NCBI GenBank assembly: GCA_052148715.1
Contig: JBKQHQ010000009.1
Span: 10,491-74,490 of the forward strand
DNA length: 64,000 bases
Source: JBKQHQ01 sp052148715
GTDB taxonomy: Bacteria; Pseudomonadota; Alphaproteobacteria; Rhizobiales; Xanthobacteraceae
Direction of reading: 5' to 3'
The position numbers and the translations under genes were made by a program. The notes under the pieces were generated by a model, which was given only the letters and a program-made list of their open reading frames with translations, searched no databases and had not been told where the DNA came from. Below are positions 35,501-44,045 of the stretch, piece by piece (position 1 is the stretch's first letter; each line of letters starts with the position of its first letter).

Positions 35501-38046
35501 TCCTACTTCGTGGCTTCGACCTCGCCACCCGGATCGGTGAAATCAGTTACGCGGGATATGCTTGCGGCCAGCTCAACACCAACTATCTCATGGCCGGCGA
35601 CCCGTTGATCGAGGCTCAGGAGCAGGCTCAACACGGGCTCGCCTTTGCCCGCAGAGTCTGCTTCGGAATAATCGAGGGCTGGATTCTGGGCCAACTCGGT
35701 CTCATCCGTAGCCTGCGGGGACTGACCACACGTTTTGGCTCATTCGACGAAGGTGTGTTCCGTGAAAGTGATCTTGAGCGTGATCTGGCCGGCAACCCGG
35801 CGCTCGCGCTTGCGGAATGTTGGTACTACATTCGTAAGCTGCAGGCACGTTTCCTCGCAGGCGAATTCGTGGACGCCTTGCAGGCGGCCTCCAGGGCCCA
35901 ACCGATGCTCTGGAGTACCGTGTCTCTCTTGGAGGTTGTTGAATACCGTTTCTACGGTGCGCTTTGCCATGCGGCAGTTCATGAATCCGCCTCGTCTGAG
36001 GAGCGCGAATATCATGTCGCGAGGCTGACGGAACACCTGGAGAAGCTCGAGACCTGGGCACTCCATTGCCCGGAGAATTTTGCCAACCGGGCGGCACTCG
36101 TCGGGGCGGAGCTGGCCCGCATCGAGGGGCGGGAACTCGACGCAGAGCGGCTGTACGAACGTGCAATCAGTTCGGCCCGTGCCGCAGACCTAGTCCACAA
36201 CGAGGCCCTCGCCAACGAGCTTGCGGGACGATTTTACCTCACGCGCGGCTTTGAGCGCATCGCGAATGCCTATTTTCGGGAAGCCCGCGCCTGCTATTTA
36301 CGCTGGGGCGCTGACGCGAAGGTCCGACAGTTCGATCAGCTTTACCCGCATTTGGCCGCTCCGGAGGGGCAGCAGCGTCCTGCCGCGATCATTGGCTCGC
36401 CGGTCCAACATCTGGACGTAGCGAGCGTCGTGAAGGCCTCTCAGGCTCTGTCCAGCGAGATCGTGTTGCCCAAGTTGATCGAGCGGCTGATGAAGATCGC
36501 GATCGAGAACGCAGGCGCGGATCGCGGCCTTTTGATATTGCCGTCAGGGGATGAATATCTGATCCAAGCGGAGGCGCGGGCGACCGGCGATCAGATCGAA
36601 GTCACGATGCGCCAAGAGCCGATTACCCGGATCGCCTGTCCCGAATCCCTCGTCCGCTATGTCATCCGCACGCAGGAAAGCGTGATCCTCGATGATGCCT
36701 CCAAACCCAACCTGTTCTCTGCGGACGACTATCTGCGCGACCGACAATCGAAGTCGATCCTCTGCCTTCCCTTGATAAAACAACGGGAATTAACCGGGAT
36801 TCTCCTCCTCGAAAACACATTAGCCTCTCACGCATTCACCGCGGCCCGAATCGCGGTCTTGGAACTGTTGGCGGCGCAAGCAGCTATCTCGCTGGAAAAC
36901 ACGCGCCTCTATAGCGATCTTCAAGAACGGGAAACGAAAGTCAGACGTCTTGTCGACTCCAATATTATCGGGATTTTGATCGGGAATCTCGACGGTCAGG
37001 TTCAGGAGGCCAATCAGGCGTTTCTCCAGATTGTCGGATACGATCAAGCGGACCTCGCGGCGGGTCGATTGCGCCGGATAGAGCTGACGCCGGCGGAATG
37101 GCATGACCGGGACGCGCAGGCCGGGGCTGAAATGAGGACGATGGGAACCGCCCAGCCATACGAGAAGGAGTACTTCCGGAAAGACGGCAGTCGCGTGCCG
37201 GTCCTGGTTGGAGCAGCGACGTTCGGTGAACGAGGATACGGCGTTGTCGCCTTCGTCGTCGACCTGACCGACCGCAAGCGGGCCGAGGCAGCCGTGCGCG
37301 AAAGCGAACTCCGCTACCGCGAGGTGCAGATGGAGTTAGCGCATGCGAACCGGGTTGCGACAATGGGCCAACTGACGGCCTCCATTGCCCACGAAGTAGG
37401 CCACCCTGTCGCTGCCTCGCTTATGAGTGCCGAAACCGCTGCGCGCTGGCTCGCGCGTGAGCCGCCAGATTTGGAAAGGGCCAGGCAGTCAATCGACCGT
37501 ACTATTAACGAAAGTAAACGGGCAGCCAATATTTTTGTCGGCATCCGCGATCTCGTGAAAAGCGCGCCGTCGCGGACCGGAGATGTGGAAATCAACGAGG
37601 CGATATTGGAAGTGATCGCGCTGACCCGGGGCGAACTATCAAAAAACAGCGTTCTGGTGCAGATGGAGCTGGCGAAGGGCCTTCCAGTCGTTCACTGCGA
37701 TCGGGTCCAACTGCAACAGGTCATTTTGAACTTGATCGTCAACGCCGTCGAGGCGATGAGCCAAACGAGCGACGGGCCCCGGGACATGCTGATCAGCACC
37801 GAAAGTGAGTCAGGAAGCGTCCGGGTCGCAGTGCGGGATTCGGGTCCCGGGCTGCCTCAAGCCAACTCCGAGCGAGTCTTCCAGGCCTTCTTTACAACCA
37901 AGCCTAGCGGCTTGGGGATAGGCCTCTCGATTTGCCGGTCGATCGTTGAGGCGCATGGCGGGCGGCTCTGGACGACGCCGAACGAGCCGCGCGGCACGGT
38001 TTTTTGCTTTACGCTGCCGATCGGGAAGAATCGCTTGGGGACCTAG
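32503..38046 (+). CDS. Giant multidomain kinase-like/ATPase/GAF/PAS/histidine kinase
   Basis: This protein of about 1847 residues has a protein-kinase-like domain (about 40-300, VHKDIKPANILL at 133-144) and a large AAA-type ATPase (Walker A GHTGIGKS at 337-344, Walker B LFLDDLQWLD near 467). A long helical repeat region (about 700-1300), a GAF domain (about 1315-1465) and a PAS domain (about 1478-1600) follow. HisKA has H1630 in SIAHEVGHPVAA, and the HATPase has its N box near N1747. The DFG motif reads GFG (155-157), and no VAIK-type lysine is evident, so the first domain may be a pseudokinase. It belongs to a known family of trifunctional Ser/Thr kinase/ATP-binding/sensor kinases. The frame is open from GTG 32311, but the family N-terminus fits ATG 32503. 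Confidence 0.85.
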   Translation: MTEFAWVDTGGEHRLLQPLWDDGERLYCRTWRNDAEGVQHALMAVLPAAERPAPATISRLAHEFALKDYLDGAWAARPLELVRSRGRTLLLLESHSTNTLDSLLGKPLELGRFLRLAPAITHAVGRLHESGLVHKDIKPANILLDPVTEQVWLTGFGIASRLPRERQAPEPPEFIAGTLAYMAPEQTGRMNRSIDLRSDLYALGVTFYQMLTGALPFAATDPMEWVHYHIARKPLAPDQRFPGIPPPLSDIVMKLLAKTAEERYQTAVGLEQDLRDCAIQWESQQRIEPFTLGRHEPPGRLLIPENLYGRAPEIAALQSAFDTIVNHPTTALILVSGHTGIGKSSVVNELHKALVPLRGLFASGKFDQYKRDIPYATLAQAFQRLVRPILAKSEAELGRWRQTLLRALEQHGALIVDLVPELKLIVGEQEPVPELPTSDAQRRFQSLLRRFIGVFARPEHPLALFLDDLQWLDAATLDLLEDLLTQESVPHLLLIGAYRDNEVDASHPLMRKLRSIKAAGTSSVEEITLGALDAEHVSQLIADALHCETDRVGDLAELIVQKTDGNPFFINQFLSTLTDEGLIAFDSAHSRWSWDLERIHAKGYTDNVADLMIGKLVRLPAATQQALQQLACLGNIATTAMLAVVHDTTEQELHAGLLEARRQELVDFLESSYRFVHDRVHEAAYALIPTDQRAGMHLRIGRMLVAHTPPGKLDEAIFEIVNQLNRASSLVTAPEEREQLAEFNLLAGKRAQASSAYVSALNYLTTGAALLREDSWQQRRELNFALEVTRAHCEFASGRIAEAEARLRGVSIRAVTTRERVAVACLQVDLYQGIDRSDEAVAVGLRALRHLGVDLPERPTEADARRAYDGIWTRLGARAIEDLVSLPLMSDPDSLAALDLLIRVAVPGHFVSFHLFVVAVCTAVSLGLERGHSDASCIAYVQLGTLAGAHFGQFDAGYRFGRLGCELVERPGLQRFQARVFETFGFLVPWTQHVRKGREFLLRGFDLATRIGEISYAGYACGQLNTNYLMAGDPLIEAQEQAQHGLAFARRVCFGIIEGWILGQLGLIRSLRGLTTRFGSFDEGVFRESDLERDLAGNPALALAECWYYIRKLQARFLAGEFVDALQAASRAQPMLWSTVSLLEVVEYRFYGALCHAAVHESASSEEREYHVARLTEHLEKLETWALHCPENFANRAALVGAELARIEGRELDAERLYERAISSARAADLVHNEALANELAGRFYLTRGFERIANAYFREARACYLRWGADAKVRQFDQLYPHLAAPEGQQRPAAIIGSPVQHLDVASVVKASQALSSEIVLPKLIERLMKIAIENAGADRGLLILPSGDEYLIQAEARATGDQIEVTMRQEPITRIACPESLVRYVIRTQESVILDDASKPNLFSADDYLRDRQSKSILCLPLIKQRELTGILLLENTLASHAFTAARIAVLELLAAQAAISLENTRLYSDLQERETKVRRLVDSNIIGILIGNLDGQVQEANQAFLQIVGYDQADLAAGRLRRIELTPAEWHDRDAQAGAEMRTMGTAQPYEKEYFRKDGSRVPVLVGAATFGERGYGVVAFVVDLTDRKRAEAAVRESELRYREVQMELAHANRVATMGQLTASIAHEVGHPVAASLMSAETAARWLAREPPDLERARQSIDRTINESKRAANIFVGIRDLVKSAPSRTGDVEINEAILEVIALTRGELSKNSVLVQMELAKGLPVVHCDRVQLQQVILNLIVNAVEAMSQTSDGPRDMLISTESESGSVRVAVRDSGPGLPQANSERVFQAFFTTKPSGLGIGLSICRSIVEAHGGRLWTTPNEPRGTVFCFTLPIGKNRLGT

Positions 38047-38117
38047 AGTCATCTGAGGCCTAGTCTCGCCAAAAGGCGAATGCATGCAGCGCGTGGAAAT
38101 CTGCTGGAGACAGGCTG

Positions 38118-39161
38118 ATGGAAGGTCAAAAGCGCAACACCCTGGAAAATGACGGGCTAGAAACTTCCCAGGTGGCGCCGCGCCGTACGCCGTGGGCATT
38201 CGACCCGGGCGATGCCGTGAGCCGCTATGGTCTCCTGGCGGCGTGGATACTGCTGATCGTCGTTTTCTCGATCGCAAGGCCGGAAATATTTCTGAGTCGA
38301 GCCAACTTCGCCAACATCCTCGGTTCGCAGGCCACGCTGGTGATGGTGACCATAGGGATGATCATCCCGATGACGGTCGGCGAATTCGATATCTCTATGG
38401 CGGGGCTCGTCTCGGCATGCCTCATGCTCATCGGCGTGTTGAATGCAAACTATGCCTGGCCGATTGGCGCGGTCGTGATATTGGTCGCTGCACTCGCGCT
38501 CGCCGTTGGAATGATCAATGCGTTCATAGTGGTGCGCATTGGCGTCAATTCCCTGGTTGCGACGCTCGGTATGGGCACGCTGCTCACTGGCGTGGCTTAT
38601 GGTATCAGCGGCGTCAGTATCATCGGGCTTTCCAGCACGTTGACGATGATTGCCCGCACCAAATTGTTTGGCATCCAGTTGGCGTTCTACTACGGGCTCT
38701 TCCTCACCGTTGCGCTGTGGTACGTGCAGCGCTTCACGCCACTTGGGCGCAACATGTACTTCACCGGCGCCAATCGCGAAGTGGCGCGGCTTTCGGGTGT
38801 GCAGGTTGACCGACTACGGGCCTTGTCACTGGTCGCCTCGAGTTTGATCGCCGCGTTCGCTGCCGTGATCCTGGCGGGCGTGCTTGGCTCGGCGGATCCG
38901 AACGTGGCGACTGGCTACCTTCTGCCGCCCTTCGCCGCCGCTTTTCTAGGTGCCACCGCCATAACGCCCGGGCGCTTTAATCCCTGGGGTGCATTTGTCG
39001 CCGTTTATTTCTTGATCACCGGCATCGTCGGCCTGCAAATCGTGGGCTTTCCGGGTTGGATCGAACAGGTCTTTTACGGCGGCGCGCTCGTGTTGGCGGT
39101 CGCGTTGTCGCGTATCGCGGCCGAAAAACTCAACAGCGCCCGATGGAACGCGGCAAGCTAA
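38118..39161 (+). CDS. ABC transporter permease, ribose/sugar type
   Basis: This 347-residue inner-membrane permease of the RbsC/BPD_transp_2 family has about ten hydrophobic segments. Typical phrases are MVTIGMIIPMTVGEFDISMA and FTPLGRNMYFTGANREVARL. It forms the channel of an importer with the ATPase at 40368 and the binding protein at 39202. The order permease, binding protein, ATPase is unusual but compact, with gaps of tens of bases at most. The substrate (sugar, polyol or autoinducer-like) cannot be told. Confidence 0.87.
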   Translation: MEGQKRNTLENDGLETSQVAPRRTPWAFDPGDAVSRYGLLAAWILLIVVFSIARPEIFLSRANFANILGSQATLVMVTIGMIIPMTVGEFDISMAGLVSACLMLIGVLNANYAWPIGAVVILVAALALAVGMINAFIVVRIGVNSLVATLGMGTLLTGVAYGISGVSIIGLSSTLTMIARTKLFGIQLAFYYGLFLTVALWYVQRFTPLGRNMYFTGANREVARLSGVQVDRLRALSLVASSLIAAFAAVILAGVLGSADPNVATGYLLPPFAAAFLGATAITPGRFNPWGAFVAVYFLITGIVGLQIVGFPGWIEQVFYGGALVLAVALSRIAAEKLNSARWNAAS

Positions 39162-39201
39162 TTCCTTGACGACAAGGACTTACCCGAGACAGGAGGTGGA
39201 G

Positions 39202-40362
39202 GTGGAAACAATTGGCACAAATTCGACGCGACGCGCCGTCGGAAGAGGAATGAAGCTCCACCTGCTATCGGCAGCCGCATTGCTCATCGGTACGCCACCG
39301 AGTTTTGCCGAGGACCTCGGTTCTCCCATCCAACAGGCAAGGCAAATCGTTGCTGCCGTTAGCGAGCCGAAGACCGGGCCGCCGGATTTGCCGGCGATCG
39401 ACGCCGGGGCGAAGCTGAAGGGTAAGTCGATCTTTTATCTTTCGGCGGCATTGAGCTACCCGTTCAGCCAAGAAGTTCTCAAAGGCGTGCAGGATGCAAG
39501 CGCGGTGCTCGGCATGACGGTGGTTACGGCCGACGCGGCGGCGGGGTCGTCCAGCGCGTCCAGTTACATCGATCGCGCCATAAGCCAGGGCGCGGCAGCC
39601 ATCATACTGCAAGGGATCGACGCCTATACGGTTCAGGCCTCGCTTGCGGATGCCAAGGCGGCGCGCATTGCCGTGGTTACAGTCGCTGCGCTGCCACCGG
39701 GACCCCTGTCGAAGGAAACCGCCGATCTCGGCGTTTCCGCCTCAGTCAATTTCTCCATTGCCGAGGTTGGCAAGGTAATGGCCGCGTATGTGGCGGCCAA
39801 CGCGGCGCCTGATGCACATGTCGCGCTTATCAGTTGCTCGACCTTTCGCACGGATCAGATCGTCGCGAGGGAATTTACCGCCGAGCTTAAGCGCTTCTGC
39901 CCCGGATGCGCGCTGACGACCAAGGACTCGCCACTGACGCAATGGCAGACAACGCTGCCGTCACTGGTCCGCACATTGATAACGGTCGATCCAGCGATCA
40001 GCTTCATTGTGCCTTCGGTCGACGCGATGGTGCCGTCGATCAAACCTGCCATTATCGCCGTCGGCGCGGGCGACAAGATCAAGATTGTCAGCAACAACGC
40101 TCAGCTGCCGGACATGCAAGCGATCGCCACCAAGAACGATCAGGAGGTGGCGGATGTCGGCGCGTCGAACGAACGGATGGGTTGGGCCACGGTCGATCAG
40201 ATCGCCCGGCTTTTGACCGGACGCCCGCCCGTGACGGACGATCAACCGCTCCGTCTATTCACGACCGAGAACATCGACCAAGTCAATCTCAAGGAACCCG
40301 CGTACACATGGTACGGCCGTTTTGACTTCAAGTCCTACTACCGCAAACTTTGGAGCCTCTGA
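39202..40362 (+). CDS. ABC transporter sugar-type substrate-binding protein
   Basis: This protein of about 386 residues has a signal peptide (MKLHLLSAAALLIGTPPSFA from 39250) and a periplasmic-binding-protein fold of the RbsB/LacI type: IFYLSAALSYPFSQEVLKGV, ISQGAAAIILQGIDAY and VADVGASNERMGWATVDQIA. It would bind the substrate in the periplasm for the adjacent permease. GTG 39202 with AGGAGG five bases upstream is my start. ATG 39250 is possible and would begin directly at the signal peptide. The stop is six bases before the ATPase start. Confidence 0.8.
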   Translation: METIGTNSTRRAVGRGMKLHLLSAAALLIGTPPSFAEDLGSPIQQARQIVAAVSEPKTGPPDLPAIDAGAKLKGKSIFYLSAALSYPFSQEVLKGVQDASAVLGMTVVTADAAAGSSSASSYIDRAISQGAAAIILQGIDAYTVQASLADAKAARIAVVTVAALPPGPLSKETADLGVSASVNFSIAEVGKVMAAYVAANAAPDAHVALISCSTFRTDQIVAREFTAELKRFCPGCALTTKDSPLTQWQTTLPSLVRTLITVDPAISFIVPSVDAMVPSIKPAIIAVGAGDKIKIVSNNAQLPDMQAIATKNDQEVADVGASNERMGWATVDQIARLLTGRPPVTDDQPLRLFTTENIDQVNLKEPAYTWYGRFDFKSYYRKLWSL

Positions 40363-40367
40363 TCGGA

Positions 40368-41954
40368 ATGGGAAGACCTGACACACCCTCGTCCGATTTC
40401 GTCATATCGCTCCGCAATGTGTCGAAGTCGTTCGGGCAGCGTCGTGTCCTTGACCGGGTCGATCTGGATGTTGCGGCAGGACAGGTCCACGCCCTGCTAG
40501 GTCAAAACGGATCCGGTAAATCGACACTGATCAAGATCCTTTCGGGCGTTTACGAGCCCGACAGGGCCGATGCAGGCGATGCGCAACCTTATTTGCTGCT
40601 CGGCGGGCAGCGGATCAGCCTACCGCTCAATCCTGCATCTGCAACGGCTTTTGGCCTCGCCGTCGTTCATCAGGACCTGCCGATCATCGGATCGGCGAGC
40701 ATCATGGAAAACCTTCGCATCGGTCGGTTCCGCACGAGGATCGGCTGGCGCATAGACTGGCGCCAGGAAAGGCGCGAGGTTGCCGCGGCGCTGCATAGCT
40801 TCGGAATTCGCGGTGAGCCCGACCGATTGGCGCAAGACCTCCCCGAGGCTGACCGTGCCATGCTTGCGATCTTGCGCGGCCTGCAAGGGCTCCCGGTGGA
40901 TCGACCGGGGCTGCTGGTCTTGGACGAACCGACGGCGCATCTGCCGCGTGACGGTGTCGATCGTGTATTCGCTGCGATCCGGCTCGTGGCGCGGCAGGGA
41001 CACAGCGTATTGCTGATCACCCATCGGCTCGACGAAGTGTTTGCCATTGCTGACCGTGTCTCGGTCATTCGCGACGGCGCGATTTGCCATATCGCCGATA
41101 CGGCGCGCTCGACGATGCGCGATCTGATCAAAGCGATACTCGGCTTCGAGCTGGACGATCTATATCCCGAGCGGGTGGAACAACGCGGCGAACGTGCCTT
41201 AAAAGTTATCAACCTATCCGGCAAGCGGGTTCAAGACCTTTCCCTTGAATTGCGGCGGGGGGAGATTGTGGGGCTTACCGGTTTGATTGGAGCCGGGCAG
41301 GAAGAAGTGCCTTATCTACTCTTTGGCGCTCAACCTGGCAGGTCGGGCGCTATTGCGGTTGGCGATGCGCTTTACCGGCAATCACGGTTCTCTCCCCGCT
41401 TAGCGATCGAGGCCGGCATGGCGCTCCTGCCCGGCGATCGGCGGGCGGCGTCTGGCGTTGGCGATGCCTCGGTCCGCGAGAATGTCAGCCTGCCGATCCT
41501 GCGCAGATTCTTCCGGGCGGGCCTTCTCGACGAAAAGCGAGAACGGCATCATGTCGAAAGGCTATTGCGGAACTTCGAGGTAAAGCCCCTCGATTCAGCA
41601 TTGCCGCTCGGGTCGCTGAGCGGCGGCAATCAGCAAAAGGCGCTCTTGGCAAAGTGGTTTCAGACACGCCCCGCGATTCTCCTTCTGCATGAACCGACGC
41701 GAGGCGTTGATATCGGCTCCCGTCGCGCCATCTTCCGGCAGATCAAGGAAGCCGCGGCTCTGGGCACGGCGATTCTCCTTGTCAGCACGGAGTACGCTGA
41801 TCTCGCCAATCTGTGCGACCGCGTTCTGGTGATGCGAAACGGACGACTGACGACCGAGTTGAGCGGTGACGCGATGAGCGAACAGCGGATCATCGCGCAG
41901 TGCATGGTGAACGATCTGCTGTTTCCCGAAATGCAGCACCCGGGCTCGTCATAA
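40368..41954 (+). CDS. Sugar-type ABC transporter ATPase (two nucleotide-binding domains)
   Basis: This 528-residue protein has two ATPase halves, as in RbsA/MglA. The first has Walker A GQNGSGKST, Q-loop VVHQDLP and Walker B LLVLDEPTAHL. Its signature region reads LPEADRAML rather than LSGGQ. The second half lacks a good Walker A (GLIGAGQEE, usual for this family) but has an intact LSGGNQQK signature and LLLHEPTRGVDIG. One complete site from mixed halves is normal for this family. It couples ATP hydrolysis to import through the permease at 38118. Confidence 0.87.
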   Translation: MGRPDTPSSDFVISLRNVSKSFGQRRVLDRVDLDVAAGQVHALLGQNGSGKSTLIKILSGVYEPDRADAGDAQPYLLLGGQRISLPLNPASATAFGLAVVHQDLPIIGSASIMENLRIGRFRTRIGWRIDWRQERREVAAALHSFGIRGEPDRLAQDLPEADRAMLAILRGLQGLPVDRPGLLVLDEPTAHLPRDGVDRVFAAIRLVARQGHSVLLITHRLDEVFAIADRVSVIRDGAICHIADTARSTMRDLIKAILGFELDDLYPERVEQRGERALKVINLSGKRVQDLSLELRRGEIVGLTGLIGAGQEEVPYLLFGAQPGRSGAIAVGDALYRQSRFSPRLAIEAGMALLPGDRRAASGVGDASVRENVSLPILRRFFRAGLLDEKRERHHVERLLRNFEVKPLDSALPLGSLSGGNQQKALLAKWFQTRPAILLLHEPTRGVDIGSRRAIFRQIKEAAALGTAILLVSTEYADLANLCDRVLVMRNGRLTTELSGDAMSEQRIIAQCMVNDLLFPEMQHPGSS

Positions 41955-42061
41955 CTTTGCATCGATCGTCGGCGTGGAAAAGACCCATGGCGTTGAATGC
42001 ACCATCTTCGTCCCACGCGACCGGAGTTAGTTGCCGCACCAATGGGTGCGACTAATATTCT

Positions 42062-42313
42062 TCATGAATGTTCCAATCCAAACATGGTGTCAATGAAATA
42101 CCGCCCGGGGCCGGTGAGGCGCAGAAGAAGGAAGCCGCCCATAATGCCGAGATTCTTGTTGAAGTGAAACATGTTCTCGCGCCGAGCGGGCCCCGTCATC
42201 GTCCAATAACGATGGCTGATAAGCGAAGTTACCAGCGTATAGAATAACATGCGGAGCGCTAACGGGCGGGCGAGCACACTCACCAGAATCGAGGTGGAGA
42301 CCGGAAGTTCCAC
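42062..42313 (-). pseudogene. C-terminal half of a DoxX family gene
   Basis: The minus strand reads FVELPVSTSILVSVLARPL, then SLISHRYWTMTGPARRENMF and KNLGIMGGFLLLRLTGPGRY before stopping at 42062. This matches the second half of the intact DoxX protein at 43215-43634 (MELPVAFAVAVGAFTRPS, IEHRYWTVKGADYVDSMENF). The N-terminal half is missing: a stop lies two codons before the homology, and the next DNA belongs to a response-regulator remnant on the other strand. It is therefore a truncated copy created by rearrangement. Confidence 0.7.
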
Positions 42314-42411
42314 AAAAAATCAAGCGCCGCGTCGACAAGCTCCCGGATCGCTTGCGGACCCTGGCCGACCTCATCCGGATGGCCGAAGGCCTCAAGCTCA
42401 AGCGGCCGTGA
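42307..42411 (+). pseudogene. C-terminal remnant of a FixJ-type response regulator
   Basis: The plus strand reads KIKRRVDKLPDRLRTLADLI then RMAEGLKLKRP and stops at 42411. It matches the very end of the FixJ-like protein at 30737 (RKMGARTLADLVRMADVVNL KRS). Only the last helix of the helix-turn-helix domain and the tail remain. Its left edge coincides with the truncated end of the DoxX remnant, marking a breakpoint near 42310. Confidence 0.55.
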
Positions 42412-42532
42412 CTGGGCGTGTATAGCACCTGTGTATAATTTATCGATGTCTCTCGCGCATGTGAAATTTATATGACCGCTTGGCTTTGCTGCCGGCAGCT
42501 GGACCCCCGGGAAAACGCGGCGAAGATGGGCC

Positions 42533-43003
42533 ATGATGGATCTACTGTTCGTTGGTGTCGGGTGGACGGACCTCGCGATGACCCTGAACCGGATCGCGGT
42601 TGGGGCTTTCTTTATGCTGTCGGGATATCACAAGCTGTTCAACGCGGAGCGCCACCGTGCAATCGTCGATGAACTCAAGTCGCTCGGCGTTCCAGCAGTC
42701 GGCTTCAATCAATGGTGGGTGCCGTTGGTCGAGTTCGCCGCCGGCGCCGGCGTCCTTATCGGGCTTTTGGCGCCACTCGCCGCGCTGGGCTTGCTTGTCA
42801 TCATTTTCGTTGCCATGGCCACGTCCGGGCGGCAGCGAATCAAACTCTACAAGCCGATCGATGAAGCGGATCGCATCGACGATTGGCTCTATTTACCGGA
42901 GACGCTTTATGCCTTTATGTTGATCATAGTCGTCTCGGCAGGCGCCGGGCCATACAGCTTCGATGCCCTGATCCTGGGTCTGATCGATAGGCACGTCGCG
43001 TGA
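42533..43003 (+). CDS. DoxX family membrane protein
   Basis: This 156-residue protein has four hydrophobic segments (VGAFFMLSGYHKLF, WWVPLVEFAAGAGVLIGLLA, LAALGLLVIIFVAMAT, TLYAFMLIIVVSAGAGPYSF), the DoxX layout. DoxX proteins include a subunit of thiosulfate:quinone oxidoreductase and many uncharacterised inner-membrane members. Start codons at 42533 and 42536 are both possible. A second intact DoxX follows at 43215. Confidence 0.78.
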   Translation: MMDLLFVGVGWTDLAMTLNRIAVGAFFMLSGYHKLFNAERHRAIVDELKSLGVPAVGFNQWWVPLVEFAAGAGVLIGLLAPLAALGLLVIIFVAMATSGRQRIKLYKPIDEADRIDDWLYLPETLYAFMLIIVVSAGAGPYSFDALILGLIDRHVA

Positions 43004-43214
43004 CACGGTGTCCTCATCGGTTATCGTCTTACGGTGCCGCAGCCCGCCGGCAAACAGCCGCCGTGATGAGTCCCCCGCGATTGTCACGGAGTTTCCAATG
43101 GTTCGCCTGGATACTGGGGTGCCGACCAGATGGATGCGGCTGTGACGGGCGGATTTGAATCATGCGCTAGTTCGCGGTCGTAACGACAAGAAAACGGGGA
43201 GCAAGGGTAGCGTC

Positions 43215-43634
43215 TTGATAAACGGCATCAACGATGAGGTCATTCTAGCGGCTCGCCTTTTTCTTGCGACACTGTTTCTCATCTTCGGCTGGAGAAAGCT
43301 GAGGAACTATTCGGGCACGGTGAGTCAGATCGTGCAGGATGGCGTTCCGATACCGGTCCTGGCTGCTGCCGTGGCGATCTTCATGGAGCTTCCGGTTGCG
43401 TTCGCGGTCGCTGTTGGCGCGTTCACGCGGCCTTCGGCTTTACTTCTGAGTTTATACACGCTGGGAACTTCGCTTATTGAGCATCGCTATTGGACGGTGA
43501 AAGGCGCAGATTACGTCGACAGCATGGAGAATTTTTACAAAAACCTCAGCATTATGGGAGGCTTCTTGCTGTTGTACATTACTGGTGCGGGAAAATATTC
43601 GATCGACGTATTGTGCAGTATCGCCGCGCCATAA
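43215..43634 (+). CDS. DoxX family membrane protein
   Basis: This protein of about 139 residues begins near INGINDEVILAARLFLATLF and has the DoxX pattern of four membrane helices, FGWRKLRNYSGTVSQIVQDG after the first and GGFLLLYITGAGKYSIDVLC at the end. No ATG exists at the family N-terminus. TTG 43215 is my choice, with GGGGAGCAAGGG upstream, and the frame remains open to TTG 43155. It is the intact homologue of the truncated copy at 42062. Its function and electron partner are unknown. Confidence 0.7.
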   Translation: MINGINDEVILAARLFLATLFLIFGWRKLRNYSGTVSQIVQDGVPIPVLAAAVAIFMELPVAFAVAVGAFTRPSALLLSLYTLGTSLIEHRYWTVKGADYVDSMENFYKNLSIMGGFLLLYITGAGKYSIDVLCSIAAP

Positions 43635-43813
43635 CCTGTGTGTTATTGGGCCGACGACGCAACATCACGTCGGGTAAAGTCGGAAGCGTTTTTTGTTGAG
43701 TGTTCGCAGTCTACCATTAAGCAACCGGTCGCTCCTCGCTCTATGTTGCGGAGCTTTTGCATTGGGTTCGAAATCAATAGACGAAAACGATTTCATTCGC
43801 CTGGAGGACCGAG

Positions 43814-43882
43814 ATGCGATGCCCCAAAGGCGGCGCCCGCCCGGCGCCGCCGACCACGCCAGCGGCGCCGTCCGCCTGCTAA
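43814..43882 (+). CDS. Possible 22-residue peptide
   Basis: ATG 43814 is preceded by GGAGG at a spacing of six bases and opens MRCPKGGARPAPPTTPAAPS, then AC and stop. The ribosome-binding site is better than that of most genes nearby. The coding content is low-complexity, so chance is likely. Confidence 0.15.
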   Translation: MRCPKGGARPAPPTTPAAPSAC

Positions 43883-44045
43883 GAAAGCCATTCGAAACAG
43901 GACCCTGATTGATTGACTCGAAAGGGCTGCAAGCAGGTAGTCAATGGGCTGCCGGCTTTCCCGGCCGGCTCAATAACGGGCTCGATTTCTGTGGCTGAGG
44001 GGCGCGCGGTGTTTTCACCAGCTCCAAAAATCGGGCCGCCAGCCG

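Noticed and set aside
42449..42482. Weak resemblance of 'gcatgtgaaatttatatgaccgc' to the shared upstream element before the first DoxX gene
   Set aside because: Only the ATATGACCG end matches. The TCATA half and the second block are missing, so it was not counted as an eighth copy.
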